DNA of 9,688 nucleotides from Rhodospirillaceae bacterium UBA4479 (lineage in GTDB: Bacteria; Pseudomonadota; Alphaproteobacteria; Rhodospirillales; Casp-alpha2): assembly GCA_002389175.1 (NCBI GenBank), contig DGNZ01000277.1, positions 1-9,688 on the forward strand, in the 5' to 3' direction. This document shows positions 1 to 5,670 of this stretch, in pieces (positions within the stretch are counted from its first letter, which is position 1; each line of letters begins with the position of its first letter). The notes under the pieces are model-generated. The model was not told the DNA's origin. It saw only the letters and a list, made by a program, of their open reading frames with translations, and did not search any database. A program made the position numbers and the translations under genes.

Positions 1-39
1 GAGTTTTTCAACAGCCTCAGCCAGAAGAGGTATTCCTGA
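1..39. other. Left-edge non-coding stretch with a possible IS-end-like motif
   Basis: This short stretch lies downstream of the minus-strand dinB-like gene and is cut by the window edge. Its first 18 bases read, on the minus strand, GAGGCTGTTGAAAAACTC, which resembles motifs I associate with terminal repeats of some insertion sequences. That association is from memory. No transposase is visible in the window, so the assignment is weak. There is no convincing terminator: a short CCTC/GAGG pairing exists but is not followed by a T-run. Confidence 0.15.
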
Positions 40-543
40 TCAACTCTGAAACTGCGGCATGAATGGAATGTCGGTAGTTCCGACATCAAGACCCAATTGG
101 CTAAAAATAGTGGTGATTTGACCGCGATGATGAGTCTGATGATTCAGCATGTGGACCACCAGGACCCACTGAGGGACTGTCCGGGTTATTCCGTCGACTT
201 TAGACGTATAAGTAAGTTCTTGCTCCAACCATTCCGCAGTCAGTTTCGACGACCATCCACAAATGCGATTGTCCAACGACGAGCGTGCTTGCCAGAGTTC
301 ATCAAAATCATCATGCAGCTCAACACCGAGTTCTGGAATAACAGCCGGGTCCCCCGTAAATCGGGACATGAAAGCTAGGTCACCGTAAAGGATGTGATTT
401 AGCGTGCCATGAATAGAACCGAAGAATGCAGCTTTATCACTTTTGCGTTCAGCATCGTCGATGGAGCGGCACAGCTCGAACAAGCGTTCGTTCATCCACA
501 TATTATAATCTGCCATCACTCGAAAATATTCAGAGGTTATCAT
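40..543 (-). CDS. DinB-family (YfiT/DinB-like) metalloprotein, 167 aa
   Basis: DinB proteins are four-helix bundles that usually carry a divalent metal on three histidines. Several members are metal-dependent thiol transferases or hydrolases, but most have no known substrate. Here the spaced triad is visible: H50 in GTLNHILYGD, then H135 and H139 in HMLNHQTHHRGQ. The length of 167 aa is normal for the family, and the N-terminal YFRVMADYNMWMNERL matches the usual first helix. The ATG at 541-543 (minus strand) is preceded by an AGGAT-type ribosome binding site. The gene is divergent from the hydrolase at 685, and the 141-base gap must hold both promoters. The name comes from a DNA-damage-inducible Bacillus gene and should not be confused with DNA polymerase IV. 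The family is near certain; substrate and role are unknown. Confidence 0.9.
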   Translation of the reverse strand: MITSEYFRVMADYNMWMNERLFELCRSIDDAERKSDKAAFFGSIHGTLNHILYGDLAFMSRFTGDPAVIPELGVELHDDFDELWQARSSLDNRICGWSSKLTAEWLEQELTYTSKVDGITRTVPQWVLVVHMLNHQTHHRGQITTIFSQLGLDVGTTDIPFMPQFQS

Positions 544-596
544 GTATCCATCCTGAAATTACGACTAGGTATATCGATGATGATTGATGACATCGT

Positions 597-612
597 GAGT
601 TTTTACAAACTC
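597..612. promoter_or_regulatory. Inverted repeat in the dinB-like/hydrolase divergent gap
   Basis: GAGTTT (597-602) and AAACTC (607-612) form a perfect 6-bp inverted repeat around TTAC. It lies about 54 bases upstream of the minus-strand dinB-like start and 73 bases upstream of the hydrolase start. A TTTACA hexamer at 602-607 resembles a -35 element and overlaps the repeat, but I see no good -10 at the right distance. The position suits an operator shared by the divergent genes. No regulator gene is adjacent, so function is inferred from symmetry and location only. Confidence 0.3.
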
Positions 613-684
613 GATTAGTTACCTTGCGATTTGATAACCGTTCGAGGAGTCTGCATCTTAATAATCTGCGTAACGGGAATGATC

Positions 685-1803
685 ATGACAGATACTTTGT
701 ATATCGACGCGCTGCCTGCAGGCATTCGTTCCAGCTTTATTGATAACGGCAACGGCCTTTCAATGCATGTGCTAGAAGCCGGCCGTGCTGGGCAGCCGCC
801 GGTATTGCTGCTGCACGGTTTTCCAGAATTAGCCTATAGCTGGCGCAAGATTATGCCGGCGCTGGCAGATGAAGGTTATCACGTGATCGCACCTGATCAG
901 CGCGGATACGGTCTTAGTACGGGGTGGGATGCCGATTACCATGGTGATCTGGCGCCCTTCCGCTTCATCAATCTGCTGCGCGATATTCTGGGGCTGTTAT
1001 CGGCCATGGATATAGAGCGTATCGAGATGTTGGTCGGCCATGATTTCGGCTCGTCCGCCGCAGCGTATGCAGCCCTGATCCGACCCGACATCTTTCGTAA
1101 GGTTGTGCTGATGAGCGCCCCCTTCTCAGGTCCGCCGCCGATCAAGCCACAAGGGCCGGACGTCGATATCGACGCTGCCCTTGCCGCCCTCGACAGACCC
1201 CGCAAGCACTATCACCGGTATTATTCGACACCCGAAGCCAACGCCGACATGCACCGTTGCCCACAAGGGGTGCATGATTTCATGCGCGCCTATTACCATC
1301 ACAAAAGCGCCGACTGGAAACACAATCAGCCCCACACGTTGCAGGCCTGGAATGCGGATGAGCTGGCTAAGTTACCGACCTACTACGTCATGGACCTGGA
1401 TAAGAACATGGCCGAGACGGTGGCACCGGAAATGCCGTCTCCAGCGGCGATCGACGGTTGCATATGGCTGCCCGACGACGAACTCAGGGTTTACAGCGAA
1501 ACCTATCAACAGACCGGCTTTCAGGGCGGACTGAACTGGTATCACTGCCGCTTTGTCGATGCCTTTACCCGCGAACTGCAGATCTTTTCCGGGCGCACTA
1601 TTGATGTCCCAGCAATGTTCATTTCTGGTAAAAGCGACTGGGGCACGTATCAGGTGCCGGGCGCCCTCGAGAAAATGGCGTCCTCGGCCTGTTCCGATTA
1701 CCGGGGCACGCATCTCATCGACGGTGCCGGACATTGGGTGCAGCAGGAACAACCCGAAGCTGTCAATCGGCTGCTCATTGATTTTGCCGCCACAACATCC
1801 TGA
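685..1803 (+). CDS. Alpha/beta hydrolase, epoxide hydrolase / haloacetate dehalogenase type, 372 aa
   Basis: This is a soluble alpha/beta-hydrolase-fold enzyme of the group that attacks epoxides or carbon-halogen bonds through an aspartate nucleophile. Counting from the ATG at 685: an oxyanion-hole motif HGFPE at 44-48, the DQRGYGLS loop, the nucleophile D120 in GHDFGS, a probable acid D318 in SGKSDWG, and the catalytic H350 in GHW. Candidate cap-domain tyrosines that would activate an epoxide oxygen are in HYHRYY (about 176-180) and at Y286 in LNWY. Together these favour epoxide hydrolase over haloacetate dehalogenase, but the substrate cannot be read from sequence. The frame is open back to a TTG at 631. 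I prefer 685 because GGGA at 675-678 is well spaced and the upstream residues look unlike the family. It appears to be a single-gene transcript divergent from the dinB-like gene. Confidence 0.88.
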   Translation: MTDTLYIDALPAGIRSSFIDNGNGLSMHVLEAGRAGQPPVLLLHGFPELAYSWRKIMPALADEGYHVIAPDQRGYGLSTGWDADYHGDLAPFRFINLLRDILGLLSAMDIERIEMLVGHDFGSSAAAYAALIRPDIFRKVVLMSAPFSGPPPIKPQGPDVDIDAALAALDRPRKHYHRYYSTPEANADMHRCPQGVHDFMRAYYHHKSADWKHNQPHTLQAWNADELAKLPTYYVMDLDKNMAETVAPEMPSPAAIDGCIWLPDDELRVYSETYQQTGFQGGLNWYHCRFVDAFTRELQIFSGRTIDVPAMFISGKSDWGTYQVPGALEKMASSACSDYRGTHLIDGAGHWVQQEQPEAVNRLLIDFAATTS

Positions 1804-1952
1804 GGCATTGTCAGATTCCATCCTTTGTCTGAACTGGATAGACTGGGGGGCCAAAATTTGTGAGCTGCGGTGTCCAGAGAAAGCCTCTCTATTTCTGAGA
1901 ACCAAATTGATTCTGGGCCAACGTGATATAGCAAGTGTCATCGATGTGTCGC

Positions 1953-1980
1953 TTTACAGTTAGGGCTTTTCAGCTATTTT
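1953..1980 (+). promoter_or_regulatory. Candidate sigma-70-type promoter for chrA
   Basis: TTTACA at 1953-1958 and TATTTT at 1975-1980 are separated by 16 bases, a reasonable match to -35 and -10 boxes. It would give a leader of roughly 105 bases before chrA, including the 2068-2081 dyad. Such matches are common by chance in AT-rich gaps. Confidence 0.3.
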
Positions 1981-2067
1981 GAGCACTCGGGCTTAACGGC
2001 GGTCGCCCGGCAATAGATGGTTAGCACGATCTGCTTGTCGTCCAAGCACTGCCCTCGCTTCGAGAAA

Positions 2068-2081
2068 CCGGGTTTACCCGG
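2068..2081 (+). promoter_or_regulatory. GC-rich dyad / hairpin just upstream of the chrA ribosome binding site
   Basis: CCGGGT and ACCCGG flank TT in a perfect 14-base inverted repeat. As RNA it folds into a 5-bp all-GC stem with a TTTA loop. It ends four bases before the GAGGGA ribosome binding site (2085-2090) and 11 bases before the chrA ATG. It could be an operator or a structure that tunes translation. No chrB-type regulator is visible in the window. Confidence 0.35.
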
Positions 2082-2092
2082 CGTGAGGGATA

Positions 2093-3379
2093 ATGGACGA
2101 GAAAACTCAAAATACAGAATTGAACACACCCAGCTTTGGCGAGGCTGCGGCCTATTGGATCAAGCTTGGTTTTTTAAGCTTTGGCGGTCCTGCGGGCCAG
2201 ATCGCGATGATGCAAACCGAATGCGTCGACAAGCGCCGTTGGATTGACCAAGGGGCGTTCCTACGCGGCCTGAATTATTCGATGCTGTTACCAGGACCAG
2301 AAGCCCAGCAATTGGCGGCGTATCTGGGATGGCGACTTCACGGGGTGCCGGGCGCATTATTTGCGGGCACAGCGTTTATCGTTCCAGGCGTCGTCATCAT
2401 GATTGCATTGGCATGGGTGGCGGCGGCATACGGCGACCAAGGCCCGGTTGCTGCCGTATTTGAAGGCATCAAGCCCGTCGTCATCGCCATCGTCATTGCC
2501 GCCGTTTATCGCATTGGCAAAAAAGCCTGCAATGGGATCGTCCCGATTTCCTTGGCGGCTGCCGCGTTCGGTGCGTTGTTTTTCCTTTCTATCCCCTTCC
2601 CGTTTGTGGTGATCGGCGCCGGTATCATCGGGGTGATCTTGGCTAAGGTCGCACCGGGGGCGCTATCCGGTGGTCATGGGCACGCTGCCCCACCGGCTGA
2701 AACCGCCGAAGCGCCAAAGCGCTCTGGCGTTGCACGGTTCTTAATCATAACAGCCGTGTTCTTGGTCAGTTTGATCGGACCCAGTATTCTCGCCGTTGCC
2801 ATCATGGGCGTAGAGCCGTTTCAAAATGTGGTGAAGTTGTTCACGACGGCCGCGTTCGTCACCTTTGGCGGGGCCTATGCCGTATTACCGTTCGTCGCAG
2901 ACGCTGCTGTGAACACCTATGGCTGGTTAAGCGGCGAGCAAATGATCGACGGCTTGGCGCTGGCTGAAACCACGCCGGGGCCGCTGATTTTGGTTACCAC
3001 GTACGTTGGTTTCTTTGCAGGCTGGAATACACTCGGCGGGATCAACGGTGTTTATGCAGCGTTGCTCACGACCTACGTGACGTTCCTGCCGTCGTTTTAC
3101 CTGATTATCGCTGGTGCACCGTATATCGAGAGCATTCAAAAGTTCGCATGGGCCCGCGATGCCTTGTCTGCCATCACTGCAGCTGTGGTCGGGGTGATCT
3201 TAAACCTCGCGATTTTCCTGGGTCAGGCCGCATTGTTGTCCGATATGAACCACCCAGATTGGCTGGGCATCATCGCGGCCGTCATCGCCCTTGGATTGTT
3301 GCTTTCCAATAAAGTCGGCATTCCGATGATGGTCGGACTTGGTGCTGTGTTTGGTCTGGCCAGGGCGTTCTTGCTCTAA
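2093..3379 (+). CDS. chrA: Chromate transporter ChrA, long-chain (two-domain) CHR family, 428 aa
   Basis: ChrA is an inner-membrane carrier of the CHR superfamily. Characterised long-chain members export chromate and confer resistance. The protein shows the expected duplicated architecture. The first half has FGGPAGQIAMM (about 30-40) and LPGPEAQQLA (about 66-75). The second half repeats these as FGGAYAVLPFV (about 258-268) and TPGPLILVTTYVG (about 294-306). About ten hydrophobic segments are visible. A hydrophilic His/Pro/Ala-rich linker (about 190-212) joins the halves. The 428-aa length fits the long-chain type. The ATG follows GAGGGA at 2085-2090, slightly close but usable. It stands alone, without chrB or other chromate genes. 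Transport of chromate specifically is inferred from the family, since many genomic ChrA homologues are untested. Confidence 0.93.
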   Translation: MDEKTQNTELNTPSFGEAAAYWIKLGFLSFGGPAGQIAMMQTECVDKRRWIDQGAFLRGLNYSMLLPGPEAQQLAAYLGWRLHGVPGALFAGTAFIVPGVVIMIALAWVAAAYGDQGPVAAVFEGIKPVVIAIVIAAVYRIGKKACNGIVPISLAAAAFGALFFLSIPFPFVVIGAGIIGVILAKVAPGALSGGHGHAAPPAETAEAPKRSGVARFLIITAVFLVSLIGPSILAVAIMGVEPFQNVVKLFTTAAFVTFGGAYAVLPFVADAAVNTYGWLSGEQMIDGLALAETTPGPLILVTTYVGFFAGWNTLGGINGVYAALLTTYVTFLPSFYLIIAGAPYIESIQKFAWARDALSAITAAVVGVILNLAIFLGQAALLSDMNHPDWLGIIAAVIALGLLLSNKVGIPMMVGLGAVFGLARAFLL

Positions 3380-3409
3380 GAGCTGCTTAGCCTGCCGATA
3401 GCTCTTTTT
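3378..3409 (+). terminator. Probable rho-independent terminator of chrA
   Basis: AAGAGCT (3378-3384) pairs with AGCTCTT (3400-3406) across a 15-base loop, and a run of five T's spans 3405-3409. The stem begins within the chrA stop codon, and its right part lies inside the last codons of the convergent ArsC-like gene. On the opposite strand there is no T-run after the stem, so it should work only for chrA. The loop is long, which weakens the call. Confidence 0.5.
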
Positions 3410-3734
3410 GTACTTTTTTGTCGAAGCCGACGAAGACATTCTTACCGTCATCAAATACGGGGCGTTTAATAAGTGCCGGATGCATCATCATCAACGCAAT
3501 GGCGGTGCCGCCGTCTGCCGCTTCTTTTTCGGCATCTGATAAACCGCGCCACGTGGTGCCACGTCGGTTCAGCAATTTGTCGATACCTGCCGTATCAGCC
3601 CACCGTTCCAGGTCAGATTCGGAGATCCCATCCGACCGCACATCCAAGAATGTATGCAACATGCCATTTGCTTCCATCCATTTCCGCGCTTTGCTGCACT
3701 TATCACAATTCTTTATGCCATACACTTTGAGCAT
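3387..3734 (-). CDS. ArsC/Spx/YffB-family thioredoxin-fold protein with CXXC, 115 aa
   Basis: This small protein belongs to the ArsC-like group of the thioredoxin fold, which contains arsenate reductases, Spx/MgsR regulators and the uncharacterised YffB proteins. It starts MLKVYGIKNC, and its C10-D-K-C13 motif sits where the catalytic cysteine lies. RRGTTWRGLSDAEK (about 57-70) and IKRPVFDDG (about 89-97) closely follow the YffB pattern. E. coli YffB has only the first cysteine as I recall it, whereas this one has a CXXC as in Spx. True arsenate reduction is doubtful and no other ars genes are present, so a thiol-redox role is more likely. The ATG at 3732-3734 has an AGGGGA ribosome binding site. 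It converges on chrA with a 7-base gap and diverges from yaaA. Confidence 0.85.
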   Translation of the reverse strand: MLKVYGIKNCDKCSKARKWMEANGMLHTFLDVRSDGISESDLERWADTAGIDKLLNRRGTTWRGLSDAEKEAADGGTAIALMMMHPALIKRPVFDDGKNVFVGFDKKVQKELSAG

Positions 3735-3770
3735 TGGTCATCCCCTATTTAATCATCGTTATTTGCACCC

Positions 3771-3799
3771 TATATGTGCTGTAATGACGTAAACATCAA
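3771..3799 (-). promoter_or_regulatory. Candidate promoter for the ArsC-like gene
   Basis: On the minus strand, TTGATG (3799-3794) and CATATA (3776-3771) are spaced by 17 bases, a fair match to a sigma-70-type promoter reading toward the ArsC-like start at 3734. It lies in the 81-base gap shared with the divergent yaaA, so the two genes may influence each other. No equally good match was found for yaaA. Confidence 0.28.
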
Positions 3800-3815
3800 T
3801 CGAGGAACTCATCAC

Positions 3816-4589
3816 ATGCTCGCCATTATTTCGCCCGCGAAGAAGCTCGATTTCGAGAGCGAACCGAAAACGGATGCGCACACCATGCCTGACCTGCTGG
3901 ATGAAACAGGGACTTTGGTGAAAAAAGCAAAGTCGCTGAGTCGCGCTAAGCTGAAATCCATGATGAAAATCTCTGACAATCTGGTGGATCTCAACTACGA
4001 ACGTTTTAAGGCCTTCGAAACCCCATTCCACTTGGGCAACGCCCGCCAAGCGGCGCTCAGCTTTGCTGGCGACACCTACGTCGGACTGGATGCGCCGTCA
4101 CTAAGCGACAAGGATTTAGACTTCGCACAGGAACATTTGCGTATTTTGTCAGGACTTTATGGTCTGTTGCGCCCGCTTGATCTGATGCAGCCCTATCGTT
4201 TGGAAATGGGCACCAAATTCCCTGTGGGGCGCACGGCAGACCTTTATGATTTCTGGGGTAATAAAATTTCTGACCGATTAAACGAGGCTGTCAGCGCGCA
4301 TTCAGACCCGGCAATCATCAATTTAGCGTCGAACGAATATGCATCCGTTGTAAAGCCTTCTGCGTTGTCGGGCCCGATGATCACCCCTGTGTTTAAAGAA
4401 CGGAAAGACGGCAAAGAGCGGGTTTTAGGCCTTTTTGCAAAGCGTGCGCGCGGCATGATGGCGCGTTACATGATCAAAAAGCGCCTGAAAACATCGGGCG
4501 CGTTGAAGAAATTTGACGATGGCGGATATCAGTTCCAACCAGATCAATCTGACGACAAGACCTGGGTCTTTAGCCGTCTGCAGCCATAA
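3816..4589 (+). CDS. yaaA: Peroxide stress protein YaaA (DUF328/UPF0246), 257 aa
   Basis: YaaA is a cytoplasmic protein. In E. coli it is induced by hydrogen peroxide and lowers damage by limiting unincorporated iron; a DNA-binding fold has been described for it. Family signatures run through the whole length: ISPAKKLDF (5-13), DLNYERF (58-64), LSGLYGLLRPLD (111-122), YRLEMGTKF (127-135), LASNEY (170-175) and a basic segment KRARGMMARYMIKKR (209-223). The 257 aa match the usual size. The frame is open 14 codons further upstream to 3774, but the family begins at the MLAIISPAKK methionine, and GAGGA at 3802-3806 fits a start at 3816. It is followed after two bases by a small gene that is probably co-translated. 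I could not identify an OxyR site upstream. Confidence 0.95.
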   Translation: MLAIISPAKKLDFESEPKTDAHTMPDLLDETGTLVKKAKSLSRAKLKSMMKISDNLVDLNYERFKAFETPFHLGNARQAALSFAGDTYVGLDAPSLSDKDLDFAQEHLRILSGLYGLLRPLDLMQPYRLEMGTKFPVGRTADLYDFWGNKISDRLNEAVSAHSDPAIINLASNEYASVVKPSALSGPMITPVFKERKDGKERVLGLFAKRARGMMARYMIKKRLKTSGALKKFDDGGYQFQPDQSDDKTWVFSRLQP

Positions 4590-4591
4590 AA

Positions 4592-4867
4592 ATGTCGTGT
4601 TACGGTAATAGCCGATATGGCGGCAATTGGATGGTGATCGCGCTGACCAACAGTAAAGGCATTGTCACAACCATGATATGCGAAGGCAACGACCCCGAAT
4701 TGGCGTTGGAAGAATACCTTCGATCTATGCAAAACAAGGACCCACGTTGGTTGATCCATTACGAACGCGGCTTCGACACACTTGCAGATGCCGAACGTCG
4801 GGCCAGCGCTATGAACCAAGAAATTGGCGCAACGGCGGAACAATCTAGCCCTGCATTAATGCAATAA
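4592..4867 (+). CDS. Small protein of unknown function, possible degenerate GIY-YIG-like domain, 91 aa
   Basis: I do not recognise a named family with certainty. The ATG lies two bases after the yaaA stop with no clear ribosome binding site, so translation is probably coupled. An internal ATG at 4631 (Met14) is an alternative start that would drop a Gly/Asn/Tyr-rich leader. The region MVIALTNSKG (14-23) followed by WLIHYERGFDTLADAERRAS (53-72) has the layout of short GIY-YIG proteins, which typically read YVYILTN...G...YIG and then L-V-Y-Y-E-x-F-D-D-I-x-x-A-x-x-R-E. Both signature tyrosines are absent here, so a nuclease activity would not be expected. The protein is soluble and mixed-charge with no signal peptide. 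The gene itself is credible from its position and protein-like composition; its role is unknown. Confidence 0.65.
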   Translation: MSCYGNSRYGGNWMVIALTNSKGIVTTMICEGNDPELALEEYLRSMQNKDPRWLIHYERGFDTLADAERRASAMNQEIGATAEQSSPALMQ

Positions 4868-4937
4868 AGTCGACGCGGGTTCCTTGCCGTGAAGCGACAC
4901 GCCAGATATCGTTCCTGGTGCATTTAAGGGGAGTCTG
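4868..4937. other. 70-base gap upstream of the AsmA-like gene
   Basis: The gap contains weak short pairings (CGTG/CACG, CCAG/CTGG) but no T-run, so no terminator is called. It ends with a strong AAGGGGAG ribosome binding site at 4926-4933. Read-through from yaaA into the AsmA-like gene is possible. Confidence 0.3.
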
Positions 4938-5654
4938 ATGCGCCTTGTGATACTGACCATTGGTTTAGCTGGAACAGCCGCGATTGTTGCCCTGTTGGCA
5001 ACGATCACCTATGCCCTTCACGATGCAGATACTGTGACAGCGGATACGTTGGTATCCTTCACAGCAAAACAACTGCGCACCGAAGTCTCCGTTGGTGAAA
5101 CACCCATTTCACTGAAATCTGGGACGACGCAAATCATTGGCTTGAAAATCGCAAACCCGCCTGGATTTTCAAACGCGAACGCCATTCACGGGCCTGAAAT
5201 CATCGTCGACATTGATGTGTCTCGTTCAACACCGAGCACGATTTTCATTCGCAAAATGACCATTCAACGCCCGGATGTTTTGCTGGAAATCAACGAGGGG
5301 CAGGCAAATCTTGTACGTCTTATGCAGGCCTTAAAAGCCGCCCCCCTAGATATGGCTGACGAACAAGAACTAAATGTGATGGCAGCTGAAATCTGGCTCG
5401 TAGAGGGCCAGTTATCTATTTTGATTGATAGTCTGGGTGATACGCCTGTGGAAACACCATTACCAGACACACAACTTAAAGATATTGGCGTCGCAGAAAA
5501 TGGCATTTCATCTGCTGCTTTTTTAGATACTTTGACAACTTTGATTATTAAATCGAGCGAACGTGCGACACGTAGGATCGATATTGCCGCCATCGCATCT
5601 GAGCGCGGTGTTCCGATCCCGGACATCGACTTTAAATCTCTTCTCACTGAATGA
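4938..5654 (+). CDS. AsmA-like membrane-anchored envelope protein, 238 aa
   Basis: The protein has one N-terminal hydrophobic segment (about 4-27) that would act as an uncleaved signal anchor, leaving the rest in the periplasm. What follows resembles short AsmA-like proteins: a GLKIANPPGFSNANA strand-turn motif (about 68-82), alternating beta-rich segments with IRKMTIQRPDVLLEI (about 104-118), an N-L-x-x-L-M segment, and near the end LPDTQLKDIGVAENGIS (about 175-191), like the L-x-D-I-x-G element of that group. AsmA-family proteins are linked to outer-membrane assembly and phospholipid transport, but short members are uncharacterised. A strong AAGGGGAG precedes the ATG. It is 16 bases upstream of the acyl-CoA dehydrogenase and likely co-transcribed with it. 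The anchor and fold type are fairly clear; the function is not. Confidence 0.7.
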   Translation: MRLVILTIGLAGTAAIVALLATITYALHDADTVTADTLVSFTAKQLRTEVSVGETPISLKSGTTQIIGLKIANPPGFSNANAIHGPEIIVDIDVSRSTPSTIFIRKMTIQRPDVLLEINEGQANLVRLMQALKAAPLDMADEQELNVMAAEIWLVEGQLSILIDSLGDTPVETPLPDTQLKDIGVAENGISSAAFLDTLTTLIIKSSERATRRIDIAAIASERGVPIPDIDFKSLLTE

Positions 5655-5670
5655 ATAACCGGAGAACCAC

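Larger units (their letters stand above)
1804..2092. other. 289-base intergenic region between hydrolase and chrA
   Basis: I see no supported gene here. The region contains a short hairpin (AGAGA 1876-1880, TCTCT 1886-1890) without a T-run, a candidate promoter at 1953-1980, and a GC-rich dyad at 2068-2081 next to the chrA ribosome binding site. No clear terminator follows the hydrolase stop: the TCAGA/TCTGA pairing at 1811-1832 is weak. Most of it is probably the chrA leader and promoter region. Confidence 0.5.

Noticed and set aside
97..378. Plus-strand open frame opposite the dinB-like gene
   Set aside because: It lies fully antisense to a gene with clear family motifs, has no ribosome binding site and no recognisable protein features.
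631..684. N-terminal extension of the hydrolase from TTG 631
   Set aside because: The extra 18 residues are hydrophobic but do not resemble the family's start, and a well-spaced GGGA precedes the ATG at 685. A short signal-like leader cannot be fully excluded.
1811..1832. Possible terminator after the hydrolase (TCAGA/TCTGA)
   Set aside because: The stem is only five base pairs with a long loop and no following T-run.
1372..1941. 189-codon minus-strand open frame across the hydrolase 3' end
   Set aside because: It is antisense to the catalytic core of the hydrolase, and its translation lacks domain-like character. High GC makes such shadow frames common.
3387..3734. Arsenate-resistance gene arsC forming a metal-resistance cassette with chrA
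   Set aside because: The protein matches the YffB/Spx side of the family, no arsR, arsB or acr3 is nearby, and the two genes are convergent, so they are not an operon.
4889..4917. Terminator hairpin between the small ORF and the AsmA-like gene
   Set aside because: Pairings are four bases long and not followed by T's.
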